Below, piece by piece: positions 52,289 through 61,009 of a stretch of 64,000 nucleotides of DNA. Each line of letters begins with the position of its first letter. The stretch's first letter is position 1. The translations under genes and the position numbers were made by a program. The notes beneath the pieces are model-generated. The model was not told the origin of the DNA, ran no database searches, and worked only from the letters and a program-made list of their open reading frames with translations. This DNA comes from an uncultured Pelagibacteraceae bacterium (GTDB lineage Bacteria; Pseudomonadota; Alphaproteobacteria; Pelagibacterales; Pelagibacteraceae): assembly GCA_902593445.1 (NCBI GenBank), contig CACJIJ010000002.1, positions 1-64,000 on the forward strand. Reading direction: 5' to 3'.

Positions 52289-53218
52289 TCAATTAAATTC
52301 TAAAAGAGCATCAACGTGTCTTTTAGTGCTGTCTCGAAGTGCATTTAGGTCGTAACCACCCTCTAAAATTGAAACAACTTTTCCATTACAAAATTTTTTA
52401 GAAGCCTCTAATACTCTTTTAGTAATAGTAAAATAATCCTCTGTTTTTAGATTAAATTGAGCAAGAGGGTCATCTTCATGGGCATCAAAACCAGCGCTAA
52501 TCAATATAAACTCTGGTCTAAACTCTTCTAATTTTTTTAATACACGGTCAAATACGTTTAAATATTCTTCTGAACTTATGCCAGCTGGCAAAGGTATATT
52601 AAAGATATTGTTAAATTTACCTCTTTCTTGTTCTGAACCAGTTCCTGGGTAGTAGGGATATTGGTGAGTTGATATAAAAAGAACATTTTCATTTTCATAA
52701 AAAATATCCTGTGTTCCATTACCATGATGTACATCAAAATCTATTATTGCAACTTTCTTATATTTATATTTTTTCAACAAATAATTTGCACCAATACTTA
52801 CTGAATTTAAAATACAAAAACCAGCAGCCTTATTTTGTGAACTATGATGTCCAGGAGGTCTAACACTACAGAATGCATTTCTAAATTCTTTTTTTTCCAC
52901 CCCATCAATTGCAGCAATTATTGATCCAACTGCATCGAAGGTTGCGTCTTTGCTTCCAGGTGAAATGATTGTATCGCCATCAAGTGAAGAAAAACCTTTT
53001 TTTGGGAAAGAATTTTTTACTAAATTTAAATAATTATTTTCATGTGTGGTTAATAGAATATCATCTGAAACTTTAGATGGTTTCTTCCATATAAGATTTT
53101 TATTATTAAGTTTTTTAAAATTTTCTACTATGACTGATACTCTTGCTATTTGTTCTGGATGCCCAGGACCTGTATCATGATTTTGAGATGTATCTGATGT
53201 AATTAAGCCAGTTTTCAC
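52289..53218 (-). CDS. Histone deacetylase superfamily (acetoin utilization/acetylpolyamine amidohydrolase-like)
   Basis: CSVRPPGHHSSQNKAAGFCILNSVSIGANYLL; IIDFDVHHGNGTQDIFY; ISAGFDAHEDDPLAQ. Confidence 0.93.
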   Translation of the reverse strand: MKTGLITSDTSQNHDTGPGHPEQIARVSVIVENFKKLNNKNLIWKKPSKVSDDILLTTHENNYLNLVKNSFPKKGFSSLDGDTIISPGSKDATFDAVGSIIAAIDGVEKKEFRNAFCSVRPPGHHSSQNKAAGFCILNSVSIGANYLLKKYKYKKVAIIDFDVHHGNGTQDIFYENENVLFISTHQYPYYPGTGSEQERGKFNNIFNIPLPAGISSEEYLNVFDRVLKKLEEFRPEFILISAGFDAHEDDPLAQFNLKTEDYFTITKRVLEASKKFCNGKVVSILEGGYDLNALRDSTKRHVDALLEFN

Positions 53219-54372
53219 TTAAAGTAATTATCTAAGATTTTGGTATAAATTAAAGTTAATCTCTTTAAATCAGATAAGGACACACATTCTCCTACTTTAT
53301 GCATAGTTTTTCCCACTAATCCAAATTCTAAACATGGAGCTATTTTTCTTATAAATCTAGCATCTGACGTGCCACCAGTTGTTGATAATTTTGGTTTAAT
53401 TTTAGTAACTTTTTTAATTGTATTTTGAATCATAAATGTAGTTTTGTTAGGCTTAGTTAAAAAAGCCTCACCAGAAACACTATATTCAATTTTATATTTT
53501 GATTTATTTTTATTACAAATTTGTTTAATTATTTTATTTATTTTATTCTTTAATTTGTAAGATGTATGTTTGTTATTAAATCTAATATTAAAAGAAGCAC
53601 TAGCTAATCCTGGAATTACATTATCAGCTGAATTATCAATATTAATTTTTGTTATTTCCAAATTTGTAGGTTGAAAATCCTTTGTACCTTTATCAAATTT
53701 AATTTCTTTTAACTCTTTGAGTATTCGAACTAAAGCTGTTGACGGATTGTTAGCTCTATTTGGGTAAGCGACATGACCTTGAATACCAATGATAGACAAT
53801 TTTCCAGTCATACTACCTCTACGACCAATTTTTATCATTTCTCCTAATTTATTTGGATTCGTAGGTTCTCCAACCAAACAAAAATCTATTTTTTCTTTTC
53901 TTTTTCTCAAATACTCAACAACTTTTTTTGTTCCATTAATTGCAATTCCTTCTTCGTCCCCAGTAATTAGAAGGCTAATAGACCCATCGAATTTTTTATT
54001 TATTTTAGAAAAATTACTTACCGCAGTAACAAATGCAGCTATTGAGCTTTTCATATCATTTGCACCTCTGCCAATTAAGTATCCTTTCTTAACAGCAGGT
54101 TTGAATGGATTAACAACCCAATCATTTAAATTACCAGGTGGTACTACATCCAAATGACCTGCATAACAAAAATTTGGACTTGAGGTACCAAGTCTTGCGT
54201 AAAGATTTTTTACAGGATAACTGTTTTTATCTTTAAACTCGAGAATTTTAGTTTTAAAGCCGATTTTTTTTAATTTTTTTTCTAAAAATTTAATAACACC
54301 GGCATCAGTTTTTGTAACAGATGGAAACCTAATTAGCTCTTTAGCTAATTGTAATTCATTTATTTTTGGCAT
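53215..54372 (-). CDS. dapE: Succinyl-diaminopimelate desuccinylase
   Basis: CYAGHLDVVPPG; GRGANDMKSSIAAFV; ITGDEEG; TTGGTSDARFI. Confidence 0.94.
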   Translation of the reverse strand: MPKINELQLAKELIRFPSVTKTDAGVIKFLEKKLKKIGFKTKILEFKDKNSYPVKNLYARLGTSSPNFCYAGHLDVVPPGNLNDWVVNPFKPAVKKGYLIGRGANDMKSSIAAFVTAVSNFSKINKKFDGSISLLITGDEEGIAINGTKKVVEYLRKRKEKIDFCLVGEPTNPNKLGEMIKIGRRGSMTGKLSIIGIQGHVAYPNRANNPSTALVRILKELKEIKFDKGTKDFQPTNLEITKINIDNSADNVIPGLASASFNIRFNNKHTSYKLKNKINKIIKQICNKNKSKYKIEYSVSGEAFLTKPNKTTFMIQNTIKKVTKIKPKLSTTGGTSDARFIRKIAPCLEFGLVGKTMHKVGECVSLSDLKRLTLIYTKILDNYFK

Positions 54373-54373
54373 T

Positions 54374-55201
54374 TTAATCTCTTAAAAGATCGTTAACTGA
54401 TGTTTTTGATCTCGTCTTTTCATCAACTTGTTTAATTATTACCGCACAATATAAAGATGGTGCTTGTGGATTGTTTTTATCAGGCAAGGATCCTGGAACT
54501 ACTACTGAATAAGGTGGAATTTTTCCATAAGTTACTTCACCAGTTTTTCTATTAACAATTTTTGTTGATTGTCCAATATACATTCCCATACTTAGAACAG
54601 AACCTTCTCCAACTATTACACCTTCTACTACCTCGGACATTGCTCCTAAGAAAACATTATCTTCAATAATTGTTGGTAATGCTTGAGCAGGTTCTAATAC
54701 ACCTCCAACTCCCGTACCAGCTGAGATATGACAATTTTTTCCAATCTGACAACAACTTCCTGCACGACTAAATGTATCCATCATTGTTCCTTCATCAATG
54801 TATGCACCAATATTTACATAACATGGCATTAAAACCGCATTCTTTCCCACAAATGATCCTTTTCTTACTGGTGAATTAGGTACCATTCTAAAACCAGCCT
54901 TTTCATGATCTTCTTTTGTCCATCCAGCTGTTTTTCCTTTAAGCAAATGAGCTTTGTCATACCAGCTACTGTATGGACCATTTAAATTTTCCATTGGATA
55001 CATTCTAAAGCTTAACATGATAGCTTTTTTTAGATGTTGATGTGTAACCCATTCACCATTTATCTTTTCAGCTACTCTTGCTTTTCCACTATCTAAATCA
55101 TCAATAATTTGATTTACAGCATCCTTTAAAGATTTATCTGAATTTTGATTTATTTGGTCTTTATTTTCCCAAGCTTCATTTATAATTTTTTCAATACTCA
55201 T
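54374..55201 (-). CDS. dapD: Tetrahydrodipicolinate N-succinyltransferase
   Basis: NSPVRKGSFVGKNAVLMPCYVNIGAYIDEGTMMDTFSRAGSCCQIGKNCHIS left-handed beta helix. Confidence 0.95.
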   Translation of the reverse strand: MSIEKIINEAWENKDQINQNSDKSLKDAVNQIIDDLDSGKARVAEKINGEWVTHQHLKKAIMLSFRMYPMENLNGPYSSWYDKAHLLKGKTAGWTKEDHEKAGFRMVPNSPVRKGSFVGKNAVLMPCYVNIGAYIDEGTMMDTFSRAGSCCQIGKNCHISAGTGVGGVLEPAQALPTIIEDNVFLGAMSEVVEGVIVGEGSVLSMGMYIGQSTKIVNRKTGEVTYGKIPPYSVVVPGSLPDKNNPQAPSLYCAVIIKQVDEKTRSKTSVNDLLRD

Positions 55202-55205
55202 AGTT

Positions 55206-55877
55206 TTATGAGTTTTTTAATAACCTTATTTCTTTTAAAAATAAAGAAAGATTTTCAATTTTGTAATCAATATACTCTTCATCAGACTCTTTTTTCCCCC
55301 AGTATTCATCATTGATTAACCAAACTGTTTTTGCTCCTCTTTCTTTTCCAATAGATAAGTTTTTTGCGATATCTTCAATGTAAAGTGTCTCAGTTGGATC
55401 AATTTGAAATTTTTTGACCATCAGATCAAATGCTTTTGCCTCAGGTTTTGGACTGTACTCAGCATCAACAATGTCAAATACACCGTCAAATTGATCGTCA
55501 ATTCCTAAGTGAGTAGTAATATTTTTAACATGTTCTTTACTACCATTTGTAAACACAAATTTGTTTAGATTAATATTTTCAAGCTCATTCCTTAAAGCAG
55601 TATCTTTTTCTAAAAAATCTAAATTAATATCATGCACGTAGTCTAAAAATTCTCTTGGAGGTATATCGTGATGTATCATTAAACCATTAAGACTTGTGTT
55701 ATATTTATGAAAATAATTTGTTTGCAATTCTTTTGCCTCTTTTAAATCTACATTTAATTTATTCGAAATATATTGAGTCATTTTTTTACTTACTTGACCA
55801 AATACTCCTTCAAGATCACTATAGAGCACCCCATCACAATCAAATAATATGTTTTTGATATTCTTTAATTCTTTCAT
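55206..55877 (-). CDS. HAD-family hydrolase (pyrimidine 5'-nucleotidase-like)
   Basis: ILFDCDGVLYSDLEG; FVFTNGSKEHVKNI; TLYIEDIAKNLSIGKERGAKTVWL. Confidence 0.86.
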   Translation of the reverse strand: MKELKNIKNILFDCDGVLYSDLEGVFGQVSKKMTQYISNKLNVDLKEAKELQTNYFHKYNTSLNGLMIHHDIPPREFLDYVHDINLDFLEKDTALRNELENINLNKFVFTNGSKEHVKNITTHLGIDDQFDGVFDIVDAEYSPKPEAKAFDLMVKKFQIDPTETLYIEDIAKNLSIGKERGAKTVWLINDEYWGKKESDEEYIDYKIENLSLFLKEIRLLKNS

Positions 55878-56722
55878 TGTCTTATTAAGGTCCCAGAGCC
55901 CTTGTCAGAGAATATTTCCCATAAACACGAATGTGGCTTTGTGCCATTGATTATACCAACTGCTGTTACACCATTATTTACGGCGTCTAAGCATGCGTTT
56001 ATTTTAGGTATCATACCTTCTGTGATAGTTTCATCTTTAATCATCTCAAGAACCTCAGATGAAGAAATTTCCTCTATTAATTTCTTATTTTTATCTAAAA
56101 CACCATCAACATTCGTCATTAACAATAGTCTTCTAGATTTTAAAGATTTTGCCACAGCCATCGCGGCTGTATCTCCATTAATATTAAATGTTTGGTTTTC
56201 TTTACCTAATCCTAATGGAGAAATTATAGGAATTTTATTTTGATTAATTATATTTAATATTTGTTCATTATTAATCGCATTTGGTATTCCTACAAATCCT
56301 AACTCTTCAGCTTCTGGTATAGTTTTTATAACATTATTATTTTTTGTGTGAATAGAGATCGCCTCTGTGCCTTTGTCTTTTAAAGAGTTAACAATGTCAT
56401 TATTAAAATCAATCAAAACAGATTCAACAATATCAATTATATTTTTGTCAGTTACTCTTAGTCCTCTAATAAATTTTGATTGAATATTTGATTTTTCTAG
56501 CTCTCTTTTAATTCTAGGTCCACCACCATGAATTACCACAGTTGCAAGGCCCAATTTATTTAAAACACTAAGATCAGTTATAAAATTATTAAATACGTTT
56601 CTATCAATTAAAACGTTTCCACCGTATTTAATTACTATTAAATCATTTTTGTATTTTTCAATATATTTAGTTACTTCATTAATTGGTGGCCCATCTTTAG
56701 GTAATATCTTTTCAAGGTCCAT
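55874..56722 (-). CDS. argB: Acetylglutamate kinase
   Basis: VIKYGGNVLIDRNV; VIHGGGPRIKREL; NINGDTAAMAVAKSL; GMIPKINACLDAVNNGV. Confidence 0.95.
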   Translation of the reverse strand: MDLEKILPKDGPPINEVTKYIEKYKNDLIVIKYGGNVLIDRNVFNNFITDLSVLNKLGLATVVIHGGGPRIKRELEKSNIQSKFIRGLRVTDKNIIDIVESVLIDFNNDIVNSLKDKGTEAISIHTKNNNVIKTIPEAEELGFVGIPNAINNEQILNIINQNKIPIISPLGLGKENQTFNINGDTAAMAVAKSLKSRRLLLMTNVDGVLDKNKKLIEEISSSEVLEMIKDETITEGMIPKINACLDAVNNGVTAVGIINGTKPHSCLWEIFSDKGSGTLIRQ

Positions 56723-56736
56723 TTATTATTTTTTAA

Positions 56737-58416
56737 TTAGGTTACAGTTTTAACTGTTGTACGTTTCATTATTACAACCTGCTGAGCCATTGTTAAAATG
56801 TTATTAACTGTCCAATAAATTACTAGCCCACTTGGGAATGGCGCAAGAATTACAGTTAAAAATAAAGGGAAGAACATAAATATTTTTGCTTGCATTGGAT
56901 CTGTTGGAGCTGGATTTAACTTCTGTTGTACCCACATCGATACCCCCATAGCAACTGGCCATGCTCCAATTACAAGGAAAGAAGGTACATCATATGGAAA
57001 CAATCCAAATAAATTAAATATAGAAGTAGGATCCTTAGCACTTAAATCTTGGATCCAACCATAAAAAGGCATATGACGCATTTCTATCGTTACAAATAAA
57101 ACTTTATACAAAGCAAAAAATACGGGTATTTGAATTAGAATTGGCAAACATCCAGACATGGGATTTACTTTTTCTTTCTTGTAAAGAGCCATCATTGCTT
57201 GTTGCAATTTCATCTTGTCATCTTTGTGTACTTCCTTAAGTCTTGCCATCTCAGGCTGAAGAGCTTTCATTTTAGCCATGCTTCTAAATGAAAAATTAGC
57301 AAGTGGAAAAAATGCTACACGAATACAAACGGTAACAGCAATAATTGCTAATCCATAATTACCAAATATTTTAAAGAAATATTCTAAGGCAGTAAATAAA
57401 GGACGTGTTAAAAAGTATAAGAATCCCCAATCAATCGTAAGATCAAATTTATCAATTTTTAATGTTTCTGCGTACCCATCAATTACATCAACTCTTTTTG
57501 CAGCTACTATTACTTGTAAGTTTTCTTCAATAGAAGAGTTTCCAGTTAACTCTAATGGTTCAGTTGTAACAAAGTTTATTCTGTACTTGTTTTTGTAATC
57601 CATCGTAGTTTTAAATTCTTTTTCTCTTGGTGGAATTAGAGTTGATATGTAATATTTATCTCCTAGACCTAACCATCCTTTTTGGGCAGTTCTTGAGAAT
57701 TTTTTCTCTTCAATATCGTCATAATCTTCCTCAATTAATTCTTCGTCCAATGTAGCGATAGGGCCTTCATGAAGAATGTAAAAATCGGTTAAACCTTCTG
57801 GGATTTGATTTCTTATAATTTGTCCATAAGAATAGAAGTCATAGTTTTTATCAGTAGAATTTATAACTCTTTGTTTTATTGTGAATAAAAACTTATCATC
57901 TAATGCAATTTCTTTTTCAAAAGTGATGCCTTGATCATTAGTCCAACTTAGTTTTATAGGAGATTGATCAGTTAATTTATTATTTCCAGAAACTGACCAA
58001 ATTGAATCTGCATTTGGAATATCGATATTTTTATCAGTAGTTATAAAACCACTTTCTATTATATAGCCTTCTTTAGAGCTTCGTGGTGCAAGAAATTTTA
58101 CTTTTTCATCGCTTTCTAAACTAACGTTATATTCTTTGAAAGTTAGATCGTCTATTGCGGCCCCCTTTAATGAAATAGATCCAACAATACTTTGGTTCTC
58201 AAATTGAATTCTTTCACTTTGTTGTAACGCTTCTTCTCGTGAAATTTCAGTTACATTTTCTTTTTGATCAAGACTAGGTGCGTCTGAATTCTGTTCAGTC
58301 TTAGTTTTTTCAGCTAAATTTTCTTTCTTTACAGGAGGTGGTGCAAAAAATAGCGAGTATAATATAATTACAGCAGCCGATAAACTTATGGCAGCAATTA
58401 TATTTCTAGTTTCCAT
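56737..58416 (-). CDS. yidC: Membrane protein insertase
   Basis: C-terminal GCLPILIQIPVFFALYKVLFVTIEMRHMPFYGWIQDLSAKDP; MQAKIFMFFPLFLT. Confidence 0.96.
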   Translation of the reverse strand: METRNIIAAISLSAAVIILYSLFFAPPPVKKENLAEKTKTEQNSDAPSLDQKENVTEISREEALQQSERIQFENQSIVGSISLKGAAIDDLTFKEYNVSLESDEKVKFLAPRSSKEGYIIESGFITTDKNIDIPNADSIWSVSGNNKLTDQSPIKLSWTNDQGITFEKEIALDDKFLFTIKQRVINSTDKNYDFYSYGQIIRNQIPEGLTDFYILHEGPIATLDEELIEEDYDDIEEKKFSRTAQKGWLGLGDKYYISTLIPPREKEFKTTMDYKNKYRINFVTTEPLELTGNSSIEENLQVIVAAKRVDVIDGYAETLKIDKFDLTIDWGFLYFLTRPLFTALEYFFKIFGNYGLAIIAVTVCIRVAFFPLANFSFRSMAKMKALQPEMARLKEVHKDDKMKLQQAMMALYKKEKVNPMSGCLPILIQIPVFFALYKVLFVTIEMRHMPFYGWIQDLSAKDPTSIFNLFGLFPYDVPSFLVIGAWPVAMGVSMWVQQKLNPAPTDPMQAKIFMFFPLFLTVILAPFPSGLVIYWTVNNILTMAQQVVIMKRTTVKTVT

Positions 58417-58667
58417 TATTTATTATCCTTCATTTCTTTTTTAACTGGATCAAACCCTTCGCCACCCCCTAAAAATTTTATTGGATGGCAGGATAAAATT
58501 CTTTTTATACTAATTAATAAACCCTTAAAAAAACCGTATTCCTTTAAAGCATCTATGCTGTATTCAGAACATGTTGGTAAATATCTACAAGAATGACCCA
58601 ATAATGGACTTATCAAATATTTATAGGCTTTGATAAATTTAATTAAAATTAAAGTAAATATATTCAT
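58416..58667 (-). CDS. yidD: Membrane protein insertion efficiency factor
   Basis: [54 protein letters not shown]. Confidence 0.96.
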   Translation of the reverse strand: MNIFTLILIKFIKAYKYLISPLLGHSCRYLPTCSEYSIDALKEYGFFKGLLISIKRILSCHPIKFLGGGEGFDPVKKEMKDNK

Positions 58668-59008
58668 TATTTTATTTTTGCAAAATCTTGAAAAAGAGTT
58701 TCTTTTATAATTTTGTATTCATTATTTAGCATAGAAGACTTAGCTATAACAAGAAATGAATAATCAAAGTTTATCTCTATTTTTTTAACAGCTTCATTCA
58801 TGATGTTTCTTAATCTTCTTTTAATTTTATTTCTCTTTACCGCATTACCAATTTTTTTTTTAGTTACAAAACTGATATTTAGTCTTTTTTTATCTTTATT
58901 TAGTAATTTTCCAAAAAAAATACTTACATATTTATTGGTAATCTTTTTTTGTTTAAGTAAATTTTTAAATTCTTCGTTTTTTGAAAGAGCAAGTATTTTG
59001 CTTTTCAT
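58667..59008 (-). CDS. rnpA: Ribonuclease P protein component
   Basis: [27 protein letters not shown]. Confidence 0.95.
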   Translation of the reverse strand: MKSKILALSKNEEFKNLLKQKKITNKYVSIFFGKLLNKDKKRLNISFVTKKKIGNAVKRNKIKRRLRNIMNEAVKKIEINFDYSFLVIAKSSMLNNEYKIIKETLFQDFAKIK

Positions 59009-59012
59009 TATT

Positions 59013-59153
59013 CTATACAGAAACAGTTAGTGATTTTCTTCCTCTTGCTCTTCTTCTAGCCAAAAGCTTTTTACCACCTTTAGTTTTCATTTTTGAACGA
59101 AATCCGTGTTTTCGAGCTCTTTTTTTATTTGAGGGTTGATAAGTTCTTTTCAT
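59013..59153 (-). CDS. rpmH: 50S ribosomal protein L34
   Basis: Not in ORF track; reverse complement translates [46 protein letters not shown]; immediately upstream of rnpA. Confidence 0.97.
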   Translation of the reverse strand: MKRTYQPSNKKRARKHGFRSKMKTKGGKKLLARRRARGRKSLTVSV

Positions 59154-59250
59154 AATTAGATTTGATATAGTTTTTTATAATTTTTGCACCTTTATATTAG
59201 TAATAATTAAAATAGCAAATAGAAGATTAAGCATTAAAATAAGAAGAATC

Positions 59251-59973
59251 ATGGAAAATACAAAAAAAATTAAATTATTTATTGGGTTATCTTATCTATT
59301 AATTATTTGTGTATTTTTGTATTTCTTTTTTTCAAAATTTAGTCTTTCAGAAATCACATCCTATGATTTTCTAAGAGATAACCAATCTTATTTTTTTGAA
59401 CTTAAAAAATCTAACTTATTTTTAATTTCTATTATTTTTTTAGTATTAACTATTCTTTGGGTTTTCCCTTTTTTAGGATTTGGATCTCCAGTTGCTTTAA
59501 TGGGTGGTTTTATATTTGGAAAATGGATAGGTACATTTGTTGTTGTTTTAGGTTTGAGTATTGGTGCTACTTTTTTATATATTTTTGGAAATTATTTTTT
59601 AAAACAGCTTATTAGAGAAAAGTTCTTAAATAAATTTCAAAACTTAGAAATAAAATTTAAACGATCTGAATTTAATTATTTATTAATTTACCGCTTTATA
59701 GGTGGTATACCTTGGCAGCTTAGCTGTCTCTTACCAACCTTATTTAATGTTAAGGTTATAAATTTTTTCTTTGCTACATTGATTGGAATAGTTCCTCAAA
59801 TTTTTTTAGCAGTTTCTATTGGTAGTGGATTAGAAAAAATTATAGACCAAAATGCTGAAGTACCAGGAATAACTGATATAATATTTTCTCCTGATATATA
59901 TGTTCCTATTACAGCTTTCTTTATTTTAATTTTGATTACGATATTTTTGAGAAAGTTTTTTTACAGAAATTAG
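59251..59973 (+). CDS. TVP38/TMEM64 (VTT domain) family membrane protein
   Basis: FGSPVALMGGFIFGKWIGTFVVVLGLSIGATFLYIFGNYF; YRFIGGIPWQLSCLLPTLFNVKVINFFFATLIGIVPQIF. Confidence 0.85.
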   Translation: MENTKKIKLFIGLSYLLIICVFLYFFFSKFSLSEITSYDFLRDNQSYFFELKKSNLFLISIIFLVLTILWVFPFLGFGSPVALMGGFIFGKWIGTFVVVLGLSIGATFLYIFGNYFLKQLIREKFLNKFQNLEIKFKRSEFNYLLIYRFIGGIPWQLSCLLPTLFNVKVINFFFATLIGIVPQIFLAVSIGSGLEKIIDQNAEVPGITDIIFSPDIYVPITAFFILILITIFLRKFFYRN

Positions 59974-60047
59974 TGGTGCTCCCACCCTGTACTGACCAGG
60001 GAACTAGTCATTACCAATGACTTGTTATACCATTTAACTACAGGAGC
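59974..60047 (-). tRNA. tRNA-Thr (anticodon GGT), CCA encoded, atypical T-loop
   Basis: Reverse complement GCTCCTG...TGGGAGC+A+CCA; D-arm GTTA-AATGGTA-TAAC; anticodon arm AGTCA-TTGGTAA-TGACT; T-arm CCCTG-GTCAGTA-CAGGG. Confidence 0.88.
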
Positions 60048-60147
60048 TTAGAGACAAATTGTATTTTATTGATAATAAAGCATTTTTTTCAAATTATTGC
60101 CTTAATTTTTTGATGAATATGATTTATATCTATTTTAGGAAAATGTT

Positions 60148-60348
60148 ATGGGAATTCATTACGACTACAAATCAACTAAAGGTAATAAGCTTATGGAAAA
60201 GCAAGCTAAAAGAGAGAGAAAGCTTGCTGAAAAAAAAGCTAAACGTTTAGCTAAAGAAGGCCCAAAAAAAGAAGAGGAAAAAGCACCTGCACTAGATCCC
60301 AATAAACCAATTTCTTTAGATTTCCTGACTAACCCAAACAAAGAATGA
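60148..60348 (+). CDS. 66-aa Lys-rich small protein of unknown function
   Basis: [70 protein letters not shown]-like SD upstream; overlaps next small ORF via ATGA. Confidence 0.7.
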   Translation: MGIHYDYKSTKGNKLMEKQAKRERKLAEKKAKRLAKEGPKKEEEKAPALDPNKPISLDFLTNPNKE

Positions 60349-60446
60349 GTTCAAAAGAAAAAAATGAGCGTTTAAGCTTGGCGCTTAGAAAAAATTTGAA
60401 GAAAAGAAAAATTTTCCAAAAAAAAAATAAAAAGAAAAATAAATAA
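60345..60446 (+). CDS. 33-aa basic small protein translationally coupled to flanking genes
   Basis: Not in ORF track: [37 protein letters not shown] overlap with upstream stop and TAATG overlap with dcd start. Confidence 0.68.
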   Translation: MSSKEKNERLSLALRKNLKKRKIFQKKNKKKNK

Positions 60447-61006
60447 TGTCAATTCAACCTGATTCTTGGATTAAAAAAATGTGCAAAGAGCACAATATGA
60501 TAGAACCATTTTTGGATCATCAAGTTTCTGAAGGTAAAATTTCTTATGGATTAAGTAGTATGGGATATGATGTTAGAATCTCAGATGAATATAGAATTTT
60601 TACCAACGTTAATAGTTCTTTAGTTGATCCAAAGAATTTTTCTGATGATAACTTTATAGAACGAAAAGGACCACATTGTATTATCCCACCAAATTCATTC
60701 GTTTTAGCCAAAACAGTAGAATATTTTAGAATACCAAAAGATGTTTTATGTATTTGTGTTGGAAAAAGTACTTATGCTAGGACAGGAATTATTTGTAATG
60801 TTACTCCAATTGAAAATGAATTTGAGGGCAATATTGTAATTGAGCTAAGTAATACAACACCTAATCCTGCAAAAATTTATTCAAATGAAGGAATAGCACA
60901 ATTTTTATTTTTTAAATCAGATACTCAGCCAGAAACAACTTATAAATCAAAGAACGGTAAATATCAGGGTCAAACTACAATTCAAGTTGCTAAAATTAAA
61001 AAGTAA
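60446..61006 (+). CDS. dcd: dCTP deaminase
   Basis: [69 protein letters not shown]. Confidence 0.95.
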   Translation: MSIQPDSWIKKMCKEHNMIEPFLDHQVSEGKISYGLSSMGYDVRISDEYRIFTNVNSSLVDPKNFSDDNFIERKGPHCIIPPNSFVLAKTVEYFRIPKDVLCICVGKSTYARTGIICNVTPIENEFEGNIVIELSNTTPNPAKIYSNEGIAQFLFFKSDTQPETTYKSKNGKYQGQTTIQVAKIKK

Positions 61007-61009
61007 TTT

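Noticed and set aside
60059-60250. ORF 60059..60250 (+)
   Set aside because: Out of frame with, and overlapped by, the better-supported 60148..60348 ORF, which has an SD and ATGA coupling
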